The position numbers and the translations under genes are program-made. A stretch of 64,000 nt of DNA from Ruminiclostridium sp. (lineage in GTDB: Bacteria > Bacillota > Clostridia > Oscillospirales > Ruminococcaceae): positions 1 through 64,000 of the forward strand of contig JAGBMA010000236.1 of assembly GCA_017635095.1 (NCBI GenBank). Direction: 5' to 3'. Shown piece after piece: positions 22,998 through 35,269 of the stretch. Position 1 is the stretch's first letter. Each line of letters opens with the position of its first letter. A model generated the notes under the pieces. That model ran no database searches. It saw only the letters and a list, made by a program, of their open reading frames with translations, and was not told where the DNA came from.

Positions 22998-25900
22998 ATG
23001 GTGAATGTAAAGCCGGTGCAGATGGGTAATACTACCCGAATGAGTTTTTCAAAGATCAATGAGGTCATCGAAATGCCGAACCTCATAGAGATCCAGAAAA
23101 ATTCTTACAAATGGTTTCTGGAGGAGGGGATCAAGGAAGTCTTTGAGGATATTTCCTCCATCACCGATTCAAACGGCAAGCTCGTTCTGAGTTTCGTTGA
23201 TTACAGTATCGACGATACTCCCAAGTACACCATAGAAGAGTGCAAGGAGCGTGATGTAACTTATGCGGCTCCTCTCCGTGTGAAGGCGAGACTTCGCAAT
23301 GAGGAGACCGGTGAAGTCGCGGAGAGTATGATCTTCATGGGCGATTTCCCGCTTATGACAGACAGCGGTACATTCGTTATAAACGGTGCCGAGCGTGTCA
23401 TAGTTTCCCAGCTCGTCCGTTCGCCCGGCGTTTACTTTGGCTTTGATTATGACAAGACCGGTAAGAAGCTGTTCACTTCTCAGGTGATCCCGAACCGCGG
23501 TGCGTGGCTCGAATACGAGATGGACAGCAACGATATCTTCTACGTTCGTATAGACAAGAACAGAAAAATACCTGCTACCACTCTCGTGCGTGCTCTCGGC
23601 AAAGGTACGGATGAAGAGCTTTTTGCGCTGTTCGGAGATGACGAGCGCATTCGCCAGACCATAATGCAGAAAGATACCACCAAGAACAGGGAAGAAGCCC
23701 TGCTCGAAGTGTACAAGAAACTGCGCCCGGGTGAGCCGCCCACAGTCGAGTCTGCGGAAACTCACCTCAACAATCTGTTCTTTGATGCAAAGAGATATGA
23801 CCTCTCCCGCTTCGGAAGATACAAGTTCAACAAAAAGCTCGGTGTTGCAAACCGTATAGTAGGTCACAAGCTCGCAGGAACGGTCATCGACACGTTCACA
23901 GGCGAGATCATCGCGGAAGAAGGCACCGTTGTTACTCCCGACCTCGGTAAGCAGATCGAACAGGCCGGTGTAATGGAAGTCCTTCTCGAATCCGAAGAAG
24001 GCGTTATCAAGGTAATAGGAAACGGTACGGTAGATATCAAGCCTCACCTTGAAGACGAAGGCTACGGCAATATCGACCCTCTGAAGCTCGGCATCAACGA
24101 GCGTGTTACTGCCTCGGTTCTTCGTGACATTTTCAACGAGAACGACAGCGAGGAAGAAGTCGAGGCTGCTCTTCGTGCAAGAGCGGACGAGCTTGTTCCG
24201 AAGCACGTCACCATTGACGATATTTTTGCAAGCGTAAGCTATTTCATAAACCTCTGTGAGGGCGTGGGAAATGTCGATGATATCGACCACCTCGGCAACA
24301 GACGTATCCGCTCCGTAGGCGAGCTGCTCCAGAATCAGTTCAGGATAGGTTTCACGAGAATGGAGCGTGTTATAAGAGAGCGTATAGGCCTCCAGCAGGA
24401 GACTGAGAAGATCTCCCTCAACAACCTCGTGAACATAAGACCTGTTGTTGCTGCAATAAAGGAGTTCTTCGGTTCTTCGCCTCTCTCCCAGTTCATGGAT
24501 CAGAACAATCCTCTCGCGGAACTTACCCATAAGAGAAGACTCTCCGCACTCGGCCCGGGCGGACTTTCCCGTGACCGTGCGGGATTTGAAGTCCGCGATG
24601 TTCACTATTCCCATTACGGCCGTATGTGCCCGATCGAGACGCCTGAAGGTCCTAACATCGGTCTTATCTCGTATCTCGCTTCTTTTGCGCGTATCAACGA
24701 GTATGGATTTATCGAGGCTCCTTACCGTAAGGTAGAGCGCGGCACCGGTATCGTATCGGACGAAGTCGTTTATATGACGGCAGATGTGGAGGATATGTAC
24801 ACTATCGCGCAGGCGAACGAGCCCCTCGATGAGAACGGCAAGTTCAAGAGAAAGCGCGTTACCGCAAGACGCAGAGACGAGATCATAGAAGTCAAGCCCG
24901 AAGAAGTTGACTACATGGACGTTTCGCCTAAGATGGTCGTTTCTGTTGCGACCGCGATGATCCCGTTCCTTGAGAACGATGACGCGAACCGTGCACTCAT
25001 GGGCGCGAATATGCAGAGACAGGCAGTTCCGCTTATGGTCACCCAGAACCCGATCGTCGGCACCGGCATGGAGTACAAGGCTGCGGTCGATTCCGGAGTA
25101 TGCGTTCTTGCAAAGGAAGACGGCGTAGTTACGAGAGTCACCGCAGATGAAGTTACCGTAAAGGGCGATGACGGACAGGAAAGAAAGTACAAGCTCATCA
25201 AGTTCAAGCGTTCCAACCAGGGTACCTGCGTGAACCAGCGTCCTATCGTCGAAAAGGGCGAGAAGGTAAAGGCGGGTCAGGTGCTCGCGGACGGCCCCGC
25301 AACTTCTCAGGGTGAGATATCCCTCGGTAAGAATGCTCTCATAGGCTTCATGACCTGGGAAGGCTACAACTACGAGGACGCCGTTCTTATCAATGAGAAG
25401 CTTGTTTACAACGATGTTTACACATCTATCCATATAGAAGAGTACGAGATCGAATGCCGCGATACAAAGCTCGGACCGGAAGAGATCACCCGTGATATCC
25501 CGAACCTGAGCGAAGATGCGCTCAAGGATCTCGACGAGAACGGTATCATCAGAATAGGTGCCGAGGTGCATTCCGGTGATATCCTTGTCGGCAAGGTAGC
25601 GCCTAAGGGCGAGACCGAGCTTACAGCCGAGGAAAGACTTCTCCGCGCGATATTCGGTGAGAAGGCAAGAGAAGTGCGCGACAGCTCGCTTCGTGTTCCT
25701 CACGGCGAAAGCGGCGTTATCGTCGATGTCAAGGTGTTCACAAGAGAGAACTGCGACGAACTCTCCGCCGGTGTCAATATGGCAGTCCGCTGCTATATCG
25801 CTCAGAAGAGAAAGATCTCGGTCGGCGATAAGATGGCGGGTCGTCACGGTAACAAGGGTGTCGTTTCCCGCATACTGCACCAGGAAGATATGCCTTTCCT

Positions 25901-26819
25901 GCCCGACGGAACTCCTCTCGATATCGTACTCAATCCTCTCGGAGTTCCTTCCCGAATGAATATAGGTCAGGTGCTCGAAGTGCATCTCGGATATGCAGCG
26001 AAGGCACTGGGCTGGAAGGTGATGACACCTGTATTCGACGGCGCTCACGAAGAGGACATCAGACAGATGTTCGCTATGGCGGAAGCGCAGAGGGAGAATT
26101 ATCCCGATAAGGACGGCCCCGGTATAGACTTCTCGAAGATACCGATGACCCAGGAAGCAAAGACTCAGCTTATAGACGGCCGTACAGGCGAAAAGTTCGA
26201 CAGCCTTGTAACTGTCGGATATATGTACTATCTTAAGCTGCATCACCTCGTTGATGATAAGATCCACGCCCGCTCCACAGGTCCTTACGCACTTGTAACA
26301 CAGCAGCCTCTCGGCGGTAAGGCGCAGTTCGGCGGCCAGCGTTTCGGAGAGATGGAAGTCTGGGCTCTTGAAGCTTACGGTGCTGCATATACACTGCAGG
26401 AGATACTGACAGTCAAGTCGGACGACGTTGTGGGACGTGTGAAGACCTATGAGGCAATAGTCAAGGGCGAGCCGGTTCCGAAGCCCGGTATCCCCGAATC
26501 CTTCCGCGTTCTTATCAAGGAGTTCCAGTCTCTCGGACTTGATATCAAGATACTTGACGAAAACAACGAGGAGATCGACCTCAAGCAGACGCTTGACGAT
26601 GACGATGATAACGCGGGTGTTGTAAGCCCCGACGACTTCAGCTATGAAGTAGATGAGAGCGAACTCAACGATTCGTACATCATCGGCGACAGCGATGACG
26701 ACTATTTCAGCGGTTCTTCCGATGACGAAGACGATGATTTCGACGAAGACACCGGCTTTGACGATGACGACGATGATTTCGGCATCGGAGAAGATGAAGG
26801 TGACGATGAGATCGACTGA
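22998..26819 (+). CDS. rpoB: RNA polymerase beta subunit
   Basis: A 1273-residue catalytic subunit of RNA polymerase. The rifampicin region is visible as [22 protein letters not shown] with [21 protein letters not shown] close by; [14 protein letters not shown] and the C-terminal [26 protein letters not shown] are intact. After the normal end (about residue 1195) there is an extra tail of some 75 residues consisting mostly of Asp and Glu with Gly, Ser and Phe. Typical Firmicute RpoB is about 1190 residues. The start at ATG 22998 lies 12 nt after AAGGAG; a GTG directly after it is an alternative. Confidence 0.97.
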   Translation: MVNVKPVQMGNTTRMSFSKINEVIEMPNLIEIQKNSYKWFLEEGIKEVFEDISSITDSNGKLVLSFVDYSIDDTPKYTIEECKERDVTYAAPLRVKARLRNEETGEVAESMIFMGDFPLMTDSGTFVINGAERVIVSQLVRSPGVYFGFDYDKTGKKLFTSQVIPNRGAWLEYEMDSNDIFYVRIDKNRKIPATTLVRALGKGTDEELFALFGDDERIRQTIMQKDTTKNREEALLEVYKKLRPGEPPTVESAETHLNNLFFDAKRYDLSRFGRYKFNKKLGVANRIVGHKLAGTVIDTFTGEIIAEEGTVVTPDLGKQIEQAGVMEVLLESEEGVIKVIGNGTVDIKPHLEDEGYGNIDPLKLGINERVTASVLRDIFNENDSEEEVEAALRARADELVPKHVTIDDIFASVSYFINLCEGVGNVDDIDHLGNRRIRSVGELLQNQFRIGFTRMERVIRERIGLQQETEKISLNNLVNIRPVVAAIKEFFGSSPLSQFMDQNNPLAELTHKRRLSALGPGGLSRDRAGFEVRDVHYSHYGRMCPIETPEGPNIGLISYLASFARINEYGFIEAPYRKVERGTGIVSDEVVYMTADVEDMYTIAQANEPLDENGKFKRKRVTARRRDEIIEVKPEEVDYMDVSPKMVVSVATAMIPFLENDDANRALMGANMQRQAVPLMVTQNPIVGTGMEYKAAVDSGVCVLAKEDGVVTRVTADEVTVKGDDGQERKYKLIKFKRSNQGTCVNQRPIVEKGEKVKAGQVLADGPATSQGEISLGKNALIGFMTWEGYNYEDAVLINEKLVYNDVYTSIHIEEYEIECRDTKLGPEEITRDIPNLSEDALKDLDENGIIRIGAEVHSGDILVGKVAPKGETELTAEERLLRAIFGEKAREVRDSSLRVPHGESGVIVDVKVFTRENCDELSAGVNMAVRCYIAQKRKISVGDKMAGRHGNKGVVSRILHQEDMPFLPDGTPLDIVLNPLGVPSRMNIGQVLEVHLGYAAKALGWKVMTPVFDGAHEEDIRQMFAMAEAQRENYPDKDGPGIDFSKIPMTQEAKTQLIDGRTGEKFDSLVTVGYMYYLKLHHLVDDKIHARSTGPYALVTQQPLGGKAQFGGQRFGEMEVWALEAYGAAYTLQEILTVKSDDVVGRVKTYEAIVKGEPVPKPGIPESFRVLIKEFQSLGLDIKILDENNEEIDLKQTLDDDDDNAGVVSPDDFSYEVDESELNDSYIIGDSDDDYFSGSSDDEDDDFDEDTGFDDDDDDFGIGEDEGDDEID

Positions 26820-26894
26820 TAGAGCCGGATCGTAAAGAGCAATCGGAATATGCGGCTTATGACCGCTAATTTACAGAAATTGAGGTTTTTGAAA

Positions 26895-29800
26895 TTGGCT
26901 AACGTTTTTGAATCAATAAAGATCGGACTTGCGTCGCCCGATCAGATACGAGCATGGAGCTACGGCGTGGTTGAGCGCCCCGAGACTATCAATTACAGAA
27001 CACAGAAGCCCGAACGTGACGGTCTGTACTGTGAGAAGATCTTCGGACCGCAGAAGGACTGGGAGTGTGCCTGCGGAAAGTACAAGCGCATCCGCTTCAA
27101 GGGTAAGATCTGCGAACGCTGCGGAGTTGAAGTCACAAGAAGCAAGGTAAGACGTGAGCGCATGGGTCACATCGAGCTTGCAGCACCCGTATCTCACATC
27201 TGGTATTTCAAGGGCACACCTTCGAGGATCGGTCAGGTGCTCGACATCTCTCCGAAAAGACTTGAGGAAGTCCTTTACTTCACAAAGTACATCGTTACCG
27301 ACCCGGGTGATACAGTCCTCACAAAGGGTCAGCTCCTTACCGAAAAGGAATACGCCGATATGCGCGAGCGCTATGATGAAGCTTTCAAGGCAGGAATGGG
27401 CGCGGAAGCCATAAAGGTGCTCCTTCAGGAGATCGACATCGAGAAGCTTGCACAGGAGCTCAAAGATGAGCTCAAGGACACCCAGCAGGGTCAGAAGCGT
27501 GTGAAGCTGCTCAAGAGACTTGACGTTATCGAAGCGTTCAGACAGAGCGGAAACCGTCCCGAGTGGATGATACTCGACGTTGTTCCGATAATCCCTCCGG
27601 ATCTCCGTCCTCTCATACTCCTCGACGGCGGAAGATTTGCAACGAGCGATCTGAACGATCTTTACAGGCGTGTTATAAACAGAAACAACAGACTTAAAAA
27701 GATGCTTGAGCTCAAGGCTCCCGACATCATCATAAGAAACGAGAAGAGAATGCTGCAGGAAGCCGTTGACGCGCTTATAGACAACGGCAGACACGGAAGA
27801 GCCGTGACCGGTCCTTCCAACCGCCCGCTGAAATCTCTCTCCGATATGCTTAAGGGCAAGCAGGGACGTTTCCGTCAGAACCTGCTGGGCAAGCGTGTTG
27901 ACTACTCCGGACGTTCCGTTATCGTTGTCGGACCCGATCTTAAAATGGATCAGTGCGGACTTCCGAAGGAAATGGCGATAGAGCTGTTCAAGCCTTTCGT
28001 AATGAAGGAGCTTGTTGCAAGAGGTCTTTCCAACAACATCAAGAGTGCAAGAAAAATGGTTGACAGGGCAAAGGACGAGGTCTGGGACGTTCTTGAAGAT
28101 GTCATCAAGGATCACCCTGTACTGCTCAACCGTGCGCCTACACTGCACAGACTCGGTATCCAGGCATTTATGCCTGTTCTCGTCGAGGGTCGTGCAATAA
28201 GACTTCACCCGCTGGTATGTACGGCGTTCAACGCGGACTTCGACGGCGACCAGATGGCAGTTCATCTCCCGCTTTCCGAGGAAGCTCAGGAAGAAGCAAG
28301 ATCCCTCATGCTTGCAGCAAAGAACCTGCTCAAACCGTCGGACGGACGCCCGGTAACTGTTCCTACCCAGGATATGGTGCTCGGTTCGTACTACCTTACG
28401 ATTTCCAAGAAGGGCGAGCTCGGCGAGGGCAAGGTCTTCCGTGATTTCAACGAAGCTCTCATGGCATATCAGGACGGCGTTATCTCCATTCATGCGGCTA
28501 TCAAGGTCCGCGTTACAAAGGAGATCGGCGAAGAGAAGATCCAGAAGCTTATAGATACAACTGTCGGCAAGATCATCTTCAACGAGCATATCCCGCAGGA
28601 TCTCGGATTTGTTGACAGAAGCGATCCCGACAAGGCTCTTGACCTTGAGATCGACTTCAAGGTAGGAAAGAAGCAGCTCGGTCAGATCATAGGTGCCTGC
28701 ATCAAGATCCACGGTACTGCAATGACCGCACAGGTGCTCGATAAGATCAAGGCTCTCGGCTATAAGTATTCCACAAAGGCTGCGATCACAGTCGCTGTAT
28801 GCGATGCGTCGATCCCGCCCCAGAAGAAGCATATCCTTGAAGAAGCCGATGAACAGGTCGCAGAGATCAACAAGGAATTCTCCCGCGGCTTTATCTCCAA
28901 CCAGGAACGTAAGAATGCTGTTCTTGAAGTATGGAACAAGGCTACCAATGAGGTTTCCGACGCACTTACAAAGAACCTCGACCAGTACAACCCGATATTC
29001 ATGATGGCGGACTCCGGTGCGCGTGGTTCTATAAACCAGATCAGACAGCTCGCAGGTATGCGCGGACTTATCGCGAATACTTCCGGTGAAACTATCGAGA
29101 TCCCGATCAGAGCTAACTACCGTGAAGGTCTTAACATCATGGAGTACTTCATTTCCTCCCGTGGTGCAAGAAAGGGACTTGCCGATACAGCGCTCCGTAC
29201 TGCGGACTCCGGTTACCTCACAAGACGACTTGTCGATGTATCCCAGGAAGTCATCATAAGAATGGAAGACTGCGGTACCACAGAAGGTATCGAAGTTTAC
29301 GAGATCTGCGAGGGCAAGGAAAAGATCGAGTCTCTCCAGGAAAGACTTGTGGGCAGATACCTTGTTGAGGACTTCCTCGACAAGAACGGCAATGTGCTCG
29401 TTTCAAAAGATAAGCTCATCAACGATGCCGATGCAAAGAAGATCATAGATTCCGGCGCGGAGAGAGTGCGGATCCGTTCTCTCCTTACCTGTGCGGCAAA
29501 GCATGGTGTGTGCGCTAAGTGCTACGGTTCTTCGCTTGCAAACGGAAATCCCATAACGATAGGCGAGGCTGTCGGTATCATCGCGGCTCAGTCCATAGGC
29601 GAGCCGGGTACACAGCTTACCATGAGAACCTTCCATACCGGCGGTATCGCATCTGCCGAGGATATCACGCAGGGTCTTCCGCGTGTCGAGGAACTCTTCG
29701 AGAGCCGCCGCCCGAAATCCAGCGCGATAATCACAAAGATCGCAGGAAAGGTCTCCTTCGAGGAGATCAAGAAGACCCGTCACGCAGTTATAACTGCTGA

Positions 29801-30428
29801 TGACGGAACGAGCGAGCAGTACGCTATCCCGTTCGGCTACAGGATCAAGGTAGAAGAAGGCGATGTTGTTGCAGCCGGCGATCCTCTGACCGAAGGTTCG
29901 ATCAACCCGCATGACATACTTCTCGTAAAGGGTGAGCAGGCCGTTCAGAACTACATTATCAGCGAAGTTCAGAAGGTTTACCGTCTGCAGGGTGTTGACA
30001 TCAACGATAAGCATATCGAGGTCATCGTCCGCCAGATGATGAGAAAGGTGCGCATCGACGATCCCGGCGATTCTTACCTCCTGCCCGGTGCGACAGTCGA
30101 TAAGAACGAGCTTGTGAAGATATTCGACGAGCTTGCCGAAAGACGCGCGAACGGCGAAGAGATCAGGGATCCCGAATATTCGCCCGTGCTCCTCGGTATC
30201 ACTAAGGCGTCCCTCGCTACCGACAGCTTTATGTCGGCTGCATCGTTCCAGGAGACCACAAGAGTGCTCACCGACGCGGCTATCCACGGCAAGGTGGATC
30301 ACCTCATCGGTCTGAAGGAGAATGTCATCATCGGTAAGCTTATCCCCGCAGGTACGGGAATGAAGTCCGACGAAGAAACAGATGAACCTTCCGAAGTTCA
30401 GACAGAAGAACAGCCCGCTGAGTTTTGA
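26895..30428 (+). CDS. rpoC: RNA polymerase beta' subunit
   Basis: A 1177-residue subunit with the catalytic Mg-binding loop [15 protein letters not shown] near 445. N-terminal zinc site [20 protein letters not shown] (CxC...CxxC) near 58-77; second zinc site with [16 protein letters not shown] near 870. Bridge helix and trigger loop region [16 protein letters not shown] are present. TTG 26895 ([12 protein letters not shown]) was chosen because GAGG at 26882-26885 gives correct spacing and homologues begin here; a longer frame from 26850 exists. It follows rpoB by 75 nt. Confidence 0.97.
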   Translation: MANVFESIKIGLASPDQIRAWSYGVVERPETINYRTQKPERDGLYCEKIFGPQKDWECACGKYKRIRFKGKICERCGVEVTRSKVRRERMGHIELAAPVSHIWYFKGTPSRIGQVLDISPKRLEEVLYFTKYIVTDPGDTVLTKGQLLTEKEYADMRERYDEAFKAGMGAEAIKVLLQEIDIEKLAQELKDELKDTQQGQKRVKLLKRLDVIEAFRQSGNRPEWMILDVVPIIPPDLRPLILLDGGRFATSDLNDLYRRVINRNNRLKKMLELKAPDIIIRNEKRMLQEAVDALIDNGRHGRAVTGPSNRPLKSLSDMLKGKQGRFRQNLLGKRVDYSGRSVIVVGPDLKMDQCGLPKEMAIELFKPFVMKELVARGLSNNIKSARKMVDRAKDEVWDVLEDVIKDHPVLLNRAPTLHRLGIQAFMPVLVEGRAIRLHPLVCTAFNADFDGDQMAVHLPLSEEAQEEARSLMLAAKNLLKPSDGRPVTVPTQDMVLGSYYLTISKKGELGEGKVFRDFNEALMAYQDGVISIHAAIKVRVTKEIGEEKIQKLIDTTVGKIIFNEHIPQDLGFVDRSDPDKALDLEIDFKVGKKQLGQIIGACIKIHGTAMTAQVLDKIKALGYKYSTKAAITVAVCDASIPPQKKHILEEADEQVAEINKEFSRGFISNQERKNAVLEVWNKATNEVSDALTKNLDQYNPIFMMADSGARGSINQIRQLAGMRGLIANTSGETIEIPIRANYREGLNIMEYFISSRGARKGLADTALRTADSGYLTRRLVDVSQEVIIRMEDCGTTEGIEVYEICEGKEKIESLQERLVGRYLVEDFLDKNGNVLVSKDKLINDADAKKIIDSGAERVRIRSLLTCAAKHGVCAKCYGSSLANGNPITIGEAVGIIAAQSIGEPGTQLTMRTFHTGGIASAEDITQGLPRVEELFESRRPKSSAIITKIAGKVSFEEIKKTRHAVITADDGTSEQYAIPFGYRIKVEEGDVVAAGDPLTEGSINPHDILLVKGEQAVQNYIISEVQKVYRLQGVDINDKHIEVIVRQMMRKVRIDDPGDSYLLPGATVDKNELVKIFDELAERRANGEEIRDPEYSPVLLGITKASLATDSFMSAASFQETTRVLTDAAIHGKVDHLIGLKENVIIGKLIPAGTGMKSDEETDEPSEVQTEEQPAEF

Positions 30429-30520
30429 TAAAACTTGACGGTATAGCAAAATGTTGTGAAAATGCACAAAAACATAATCGCATTTTTTCACAAACAGGAA
30501 AAATATACAAAAATTAATGG

Positions 30521-30555
30521 AAATGCCCGAGAACCTTGACTTTTCGGGCATTTTT
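30521..30555 (+). terminator. rpoC terminator overlapping the rpsL promoter
   Basis: AAATGCCCGA (30521-30530) pairs perfectly with TCGGGCATTT (30544-30553); the T-run extends to 30555. The 13-nt loop contains the -35 hexamer of the next promoter. Confidence 0.8.
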
Positions 30556-30564
30556 GTGTATAAT
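30536..30564 (+). promoter_or_regulatory. Promoter of the rpsL-rpsG-fusA operon
   Basis: TTGACT (30536-30541), a 17-nt spacer and TATAAT (30559-30564). The -35 lies in the loop and the spacer in the descending arm of the rpoC terminator. Confidence 0.82.
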
Positions 30565-30616
30565 AATTACTATTGCGGGTTTATACTGCAAAATTTTCTA
30601 TCGGAGGTGAAAAGAA

Positions 30617-31042
30617 TTGCCAACCTTTAACCAGCTTGTAAGAAAGGGAAGAGAGGTTTCTGAAAAGAAGTCCAAGGCTCCTGCACTTTTAAAGGGTCTT
30701 AACACTTTAAAGAAGGCTCCCACAGATGTAACTGCTCCCCAGAAGAGAGGAGTATGCACTGCAGTAAGAACTGCTACCCCTAAGAAGCCTAACTCCGCTA
30801 TGCGTAAGGTAGCCAGAGTAAGACTTTCCAACGGTTACGAAGTTACAGCTTATATCCCCGGAATCGGACACAAGCTCCAGGAGCACAGCGTTGTCCTCAT
30901 CAGAGGCGGACGTGTTAAGGATCTCCCTGGTGTACGTTACCATATCGTGCGCGGAACTCTCGATGCACAGGGTGTTGACGGAAGAATGCAGGGAAGATCG
31001 AAGTACGGCGCTAAGCGTCCGAAGGCAGGTAAAAAAGCGTAA
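30617..31042 (+). CDS. rpsL: 30S ribosomal protein S12
   Basis: A 141-residue decoding-centre protein. [11 protein letters not shown] start, the streptomycin-region [20 protein letters not shown], and [27 protein letters not shown] are intact. The start codon is TTG with GGAGGTGA at 30603-30610. The L7Ae-like protein gene that often precedes rpsL in Firmicutes is absent. Confidence 0.97.
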   Translation: MPTFNQLVRKGREVSEKKSKAPALLKGLNTLKKAPTDVTAPQKRGVCTAVRTATPKKPNSAMRKVARVRLSNGYEVTAYIPGIGHKLQEHSVVLIRGGRVKDLPGVRYHIVRGTLDAQGVDGRMQGRSKYGAKRPKAGKKA

Positions 31043-31114
31043 TCAGAGTGAACCTACGCCCCATTTGAGGTTTATATACATTGTATTGCCTCGGAATGGC
31101 AGGCGGGAGCATCC

Positions 31115-31187
31115 GTCCGCTGCGTAAAAGCGGACAAGTACGCTTTCGAGTACCGATGAATTCGTTTTGCAGCAACAGGTTTGCTGC
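31115..31187 (+). other. Two hairpins in the rpsL-rpsG intercistronic region
   Basis: The 171-nt gap holds GTCCGC/GCGGAC (31115-31120 with 31130-31135) and GCAGCAA/TTGCTGC (31169-31175 with 31181-31187). The second ends about 13 nt before the rpsG ribosome site. In E. coli the S12-S7 spacer is the S7 feedback target; a similar role here is inference. Confidence 0.5.
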
Positions 31188-31213
31188 GCAAATTTATGAA
31201 GGAGGGAAGTAAA

Positions 31214-31684
31214 GTGCCAAGAAGAGGTAATGTACCCAAGCGTGATGTACTGCCGGATCCGCTTTACAATTCGGAGCTGGTAACAAGACTTATCAATAAC
31301 ATCATGCTCGACGGCAAGAAGGGTGTTGCCCAGAAGATCGTTTACGGCGCATTTGAGATCGTAGGCGAAAAGACAGGCAAGGAGCCCCTTGAAGCATTTG
31401 AAGAGGCAATGGAAAATATCATGCCTCAGCTCGAAGTTAAGGCTCGCCGTGTCGGCGGTGCGACATATCAGGTTCCTATGGAGGTTCGTCCCGAAAGACG
31501 CAGAACTTTAGGACTCAGATGGATCACCACATACAGCAGAGCAAGAAACGAAAAGACAATGAAGGAAAGACTCGCTAACGAGATCCTTGACGCCCTTAAC
31601 GGACAGGGCGGTTCGTGCAAGAAGCGCGACGATACCCACAGAATGGCAGAGGCTAACAAGGCGTTTGCTCACTATAAGTGGTAA
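31214..31684 (+). CDS. rpsG: 30S ribosomal protein S7
   Basis: A 156-residue primary 16S rRNA-binding protein. [43 protein letters not shown] and the [24 protein letters not shown] motif are all typical. The GTG start at 31214 has GGAGGGAAG just before; the longer frame from 31181 has no homology support. The length equals the usual 156. Confidence 0.97.
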   Translation: MPRRGNVPKRDVLPDPLYNSELVTRLINNIMLDGKKGVAQKIVYGAFEIVGEKTGKEPLEAFEEAMENIMPQLEVKARRVGGATYQVPMEVRPERRRTLGLRWITTYSRARNEKTMKERLANEILDALNGQGGSCKKRDDTHRMAEANKAFAHYKW

Positions 31685-31702
31685 GGAGAGAACGGAGGAA
31701 AT

Positions 31703-33781
31703 ATGGCAAGAGACGTAACGCTCGAAATGACCCGTAATATCGGTATTATGGCTCATATCGATGCAGGCAAGACCACTACCACCGAACGTATCCTTTATTA
31801 CACGGGTATTAACCATAAGATAGGTGAAACGCATGACGGTTCTGCAACCATGGACTGGATGGCGCAGGAGCAGGAAAGAGGTATTACTATCACTTCCGCT
31901 GCGACAACGGCTTACTGGAAGCAGCACAGAATAAACATCATCGACACCCCCGGCCACGTTGATTTCACAGTTGAAGTTGAGCGTTCGCTCAGAGTACTTG
32001 ACGGTTCCGTTACCGTATTCTGCGCAAAGGGCGGCGTTGAGCCCCAGTCCGAGACTGTTTGGCATCAGGCTGATAAGTACAAGGTACCGAGAATGGCTTA
32101 TGTCAACAAGATGGATATCATGGGCGCGGACTTCTATAACGTTGTCCAGATGATGAAGGATCGCCTTAAAACAAACGCTGTTCCGATCCAGCTTCCTATC
32201 GGATCGGAGGATACGTTCAGAGGTATCATTGACCTCGTAGAGATGAACGCGGACATCTACTATGATGACCTCGGCAAGGATATGAGAGTCGAAGAGATCC
32301 CCGCTGATATGAAGGAGCTTGCGGAGAAGTACAGAACAGAACTTCTCGAAGCTGTTTCAGAGCAGGACGAAGAAATAATGAACAAGTACCTCGAAGGTGA
32401 AGAGATCACCGTAGAGGAGATCAAGAGATGCATCAGAAAGGCTTGTATAGCCAACGATATGGTACCTGTTACCTGCGGTACTTCCTACAGAAACAAGGGC
32501 GTTCAGAAGCTCCTCGATGCTGTAGTTGACTATATGCCTTCGCCGCTCGACATTCCGCCTATCAAGGGTACAAACCCCGAGACAGGTGAGGAAGAAGAGA
32601 GACGTGCAGGCGATAACGAGCCCTTCTCCGCACTCGCATTCAAGATCGCAACAGACCCGTTCGTTGGTAAGATATGCTACTTCCGCGTATATTCGGGTAT
32701 TGTTGAGGCCGGCGCAAGCGTCCTTAATGCAACTAAGGACAAGAAGGAGCGTATGGGTCGTATCCTTCAGATGCACGCTAACCACAGACAGGATCTTGAA
32801 GTTTGCTACTGCGGCGATATCGCTGCTGCAGTCGGCGTAAAGAACACCACAACGGGTGATACCCTCTGCGATGAGGAGCACCCGATCATACTTGAGTCCA
32901 TGGAATTCCCGGATCCTGTTATTGATCTGGCTATCGAGCCCAAGACCAAGGCAGGTCAGGAAAAGATGGCACTCGCACTTGCAAAACTTGCAGAAGAAGA
33001 CCCGACATTCAAGACCTGGACCGACCAGGAGACCGGTCAGACGATCATCGCGGGTATGGGTGAACTTCACCTTGAGATCATCGTTGACAGACTTCTCCGT
33101 GAGTTCAAGGTAGAAGCAAATGTCGGCGCTCCTCAGGTCGCTTATAAGGAGACCATCACGACCGCAACAGACGTTGATACCAAGTATGCGCGTCAGTCCG
33201 GCGGTAAAGGTCAGTACGGTCACGTTAAGCTCAAAGTCGAGCCCAACGAGTCCGGTAAGGGCTATGAGTTCATCAACGCTGTTGTCGGCGGCGCTATCCC
33301 GAAGGAGTATATCCCTGCAGTTGACGCAGGTATCCAGGGTGCAATGCAGTCCGGCGTTATGGCAGGATACCCTGTAGTTGACCTGAAGGTAACACTTTAC
33401 GACGGATCCTACCATGAGGTAGACTCGTCCGAAATGGCATTCAAGATCGCAGGCTCAATGGCGATCAAGGAAGCCTGCAAGAAGGCTAACCCCGTAATTC
33501 TCGAACCTATCATGAAGGTAGTTGTTATCGTTCCGGAAGAGTATATGGGCGACGTAATAGGCGACCTGAGCTCCCGCAGAGGCACTATCCAGGGTATGGA
33601 CGACAGAAATGGAGTTAAGCAGATCAATGCTCTTGTTCCGCTGTCCGAGATGTTCGGTTACTCAAACGACCTTCGTTCCAAGACACAGGGTCGCGGTCAG
33701 TATGTAATGGAGCCCAACAGCTATGTTCAGGTTCCGAAGAATATCGCTGATAACATCGTAAGCAAGAGGACCAAAGAATAA
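31703..33781 (+). CDS. fusA: Elongation factor G
   Basis: A 692-residue translocase GTPase. G1 [14 protein letters not shown]2 GITITSA, G3 DTPGHVDF, G4 NKMD near residue 137; domains II-V follow, with GMGELHLEI and the domain [17 protein letters not shown] 31703 follows GGAGG at 31695-31699, 18 nt after rpsG. Confidence 0.97.
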   Translation: MARDVTLEMTRNIGIMAHIDAGKTTTTERILYYTGINHKIGETHDGSATMDWMAQEQERGITITSAATTAYWKQHRINIIDTPGHVDFTVEVERSLRVLDGSVTVFCAKGGVEPQSETVWHQADKYKVPRMAYVNKMDIMGADFYNVVQMMKDRLKTNAVPIQLPIGSEDTFRGIIDLVEMNADIYYDDLGKDMRVEEIPADMKELAEKYRTELLEAVSEQDEEIMNKYLEGEEITVEEIKRCIRKACIANDMVPVTCGTSYRNKGVQKLLDAVVDYMPSPLDIPPIKGTNPETGEEEERRAGDNEPFSALAFKIATDPFVGKICYFRVYSGIVEAGASVLNATKDKKERMGRILQMHANHRQDLEVCYCGDIAAAVGVKNTTTGDTLCDEEHPIILESMEFPDPVIDLAIEPKTKAGQEKMALALAKLAEEDPTFKTWTDQETGQTIIAGMGELHLEIIVDRLLREFKVEANVGAPQVAYKETITTATDVDTKYARQSGGKGQYGHVKLKVEPNESGKGYEFINAVVGGAIPKEYIPAVDAGIQGAMQSGVMAGYPVVDLKVTLYDGSYHEVDSSEMAFKIAGSMAIKEACKKANPVILEPIMKVVVIVPEEYMGDVIGDLSSRRGTIQGMDDRNGVKQINALVPLSEMFGYSNDLRSKTQGRGQYVMEPNSYVQVPKNIADNIVSKRTKE

Positions 33782-33803
33782 TTAAAAATTTTTGAAAAAA
33801 CAC

Positions 33804-33832
33804 TTGTAATTTCATCAGTTTTTTGGTACAAT
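33804..33832 (+). promoter_or_regulatory. Promoter of tuf
   Basis: TTGTAA (33804-33809), a 17-nt spacer and TACAAT (33827-33832) in the 102-nt fusA-tuf gap. Confidence 0.78.
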
Positions 33833-33883
33833 ATACCTATGGGATTTTTTGAAATTACCGGTAAATTTTAGGAGGAATTAACA

Positions 33884-35086
33884 ATGGCTAAGGAACATTT
33901 TAACCGAACCAAACCCCATGTAAACATCGGTACTATCGGTCACGTTGACCATGGTAAGACAACTCTTACAGCTGCTATCACAAAGGTACTTGCTCTTAAG
34001 GGTCAGGCTAAGTTTGAAGCTTACGACATGATCGATAAGGCTCCTGAGGAGAGAGAGCGTGGTATCACTATCAACACAGCTCATGTTGAGTATGAGACAG
34101 ACAAGCGTCACTACGCACACGTTGACTGCCCCGGTCATGCTGACTACATCAAGAACATGATCACAGGTGCAGCTCAGATGGACGGTGCTATCCTCGTTGT
34201 TGCAGGTACAGACGGTCCTATGGCTCAGACAAGAGAGCATATCCTTCTTGCTCACCAGGTTGGCGTTCCTGCAATGGTTGTATTCATCAACAAGTGCGAT
34301 GACGTTGACGATCCCGAGCTTCTTGACCTCGTTGAAATGGATATCCGTGACGTTCTTACAAAGAATGATTTCCCGGGTGATGATATCCCTGTAATCCGCG
34401 GTTCCGCAAAGGTTGCTCTTGACTGCGCAAGCCAGGACATCAATGCTCCCGAGTACAAGTGCATCCTCGAACTCATGGATGCAGTTGACAGCTATATTCC
34501 TACTCCTGACCGTAAGGCTGATCTTCCTTTCCTTATGCCTGTTGAGGACACAATGACTATCACAGGCCGTGGAACAGTTGCTACAGGTCGTGTTGAGCGT
34601 GGTATCCTCAAGACCAACGATACAGTTGAGATCACAGGTCTTACAGATGAGCCCAAGTCCACTGTTGTAACAGGTATCGAGATGTTCCGTAAGATCCTCG
34701 ATTACGCTGAGGCAGGCGATAACATCGGTGCTCTTCTCCGTGGTATCCAGAGAAGCGAGATCGAGCGTGGCCAGGTTCTCTGCAAGCCCGGTTCGATCCA
34801 CCCGCACACAAAGTTCTCCGGCCAGGTTTACGTTCTTAAGAAGGAAGAGGGCGGCCGTCATACACCTTTCTTCTCTAACTACAGACCTCAGTTCTTCTTC
34901 AGAACAACAGACGTTACAGGCGTTATCACACTTCCTGCTGACAAGGAAATGTGCATCCCCGGCGATAACGTAACAATGGACGTTGAGCTTATCACTCCTA
35001 TCGCTATCGAAGAAGGTCTTCGTTTCGCTATCCGTGAGGGCGGCAGAACAGTTGGTTCCGGCGTCGTTACAAAGATCAACGAATAA
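33884..35086 (+). CDS. tuf: Elongation factor Tu
   Basis: A 400-residue GTPase that brings aminoacyl-tRNA to the ribosome. [53 protein letters not shown] and NKCD are intact; domains II and III are complete ([20 protein letters not shown]). The ribosome site is AGGAGGAAT. Very uniform high-expression codon use. Confidence 0.98.
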   Translation: MAKEHFNRTKPHVNIGTIGHVDHGKTTLTAAITKVLALKGQAKFEAYDMIDKAPEERERGITINTAHVEYETDKRHYAHVDCPGHADYIKNMITGAAQMDGAILVVAGTDGPMAQTREHILLAHQVGVPAMVVFINKCDDVDDPELLDLVEMDIRDVLTKNDFPGDDIPVIRGSAKVALDCASQDINAPEYKCILELMDAVDSYIPTPDRKADLPFLMPVEDTMTITGRGTVATGRVERGILKTNDTVEITGLTDEPKSTVVTGIEMFRKILDYAEAGDNIGALLRGIQRSEIERGQVLCKPGSIHPHTKFSGQVYVLKKEEGGRHTPFFSNYRPQFFFRTTDVTGVITLPADKEMCIPGDNVTMDVELITPIAIEEGLRFAIREGGRTVGSGVVTKINE

Positions 35087-35112
35087 TTTTAAGAAGCCAA
35101 AGTTTATAAACG

Positions 35113-35142
35113 TACTTCCCCCTGAAAAGGGGGAAGTATCTT
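35113..35142 (+). terminator. Terminator of tuf
   Basis: An 11-bp stem TACTTCCCCCT/AGGGGGAAGTA (35113-35123 with 35128-35138) and a GAAA tetraloop, followed by a poor T tract (TCTT). The rest of the gap to 35269 shows nothing recognisable. Confidence 0.75.
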
Positions 35143-35269
35143 ATCAGTAAATATCGCATACTTGTTGACACAGGGAAGAAGACCGACTCCGCCAGGCCGC
35201 ATGGCTTAATCGGGGGTGTGACCTTAATGCCGACGGTGGTATGCGCTATTTTTATGTCGAAAAAAGAAA

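Noticed and set aside
23169..26267. Open frame of 1032 codons antisense to rpoB
   Set aside because: It is a by-product of the strong codon bias of rpoB; it has no ribosome site, no promoter and no recognisable domain. Long frames opposite rpoC, the sensor gene and rluD are of the same kind.
35139..35269. Promoter at TTGACA 35165-35170 before the acetyltransferase gene
   Set aside because: No -10 element is found at 16-18 nt distance.
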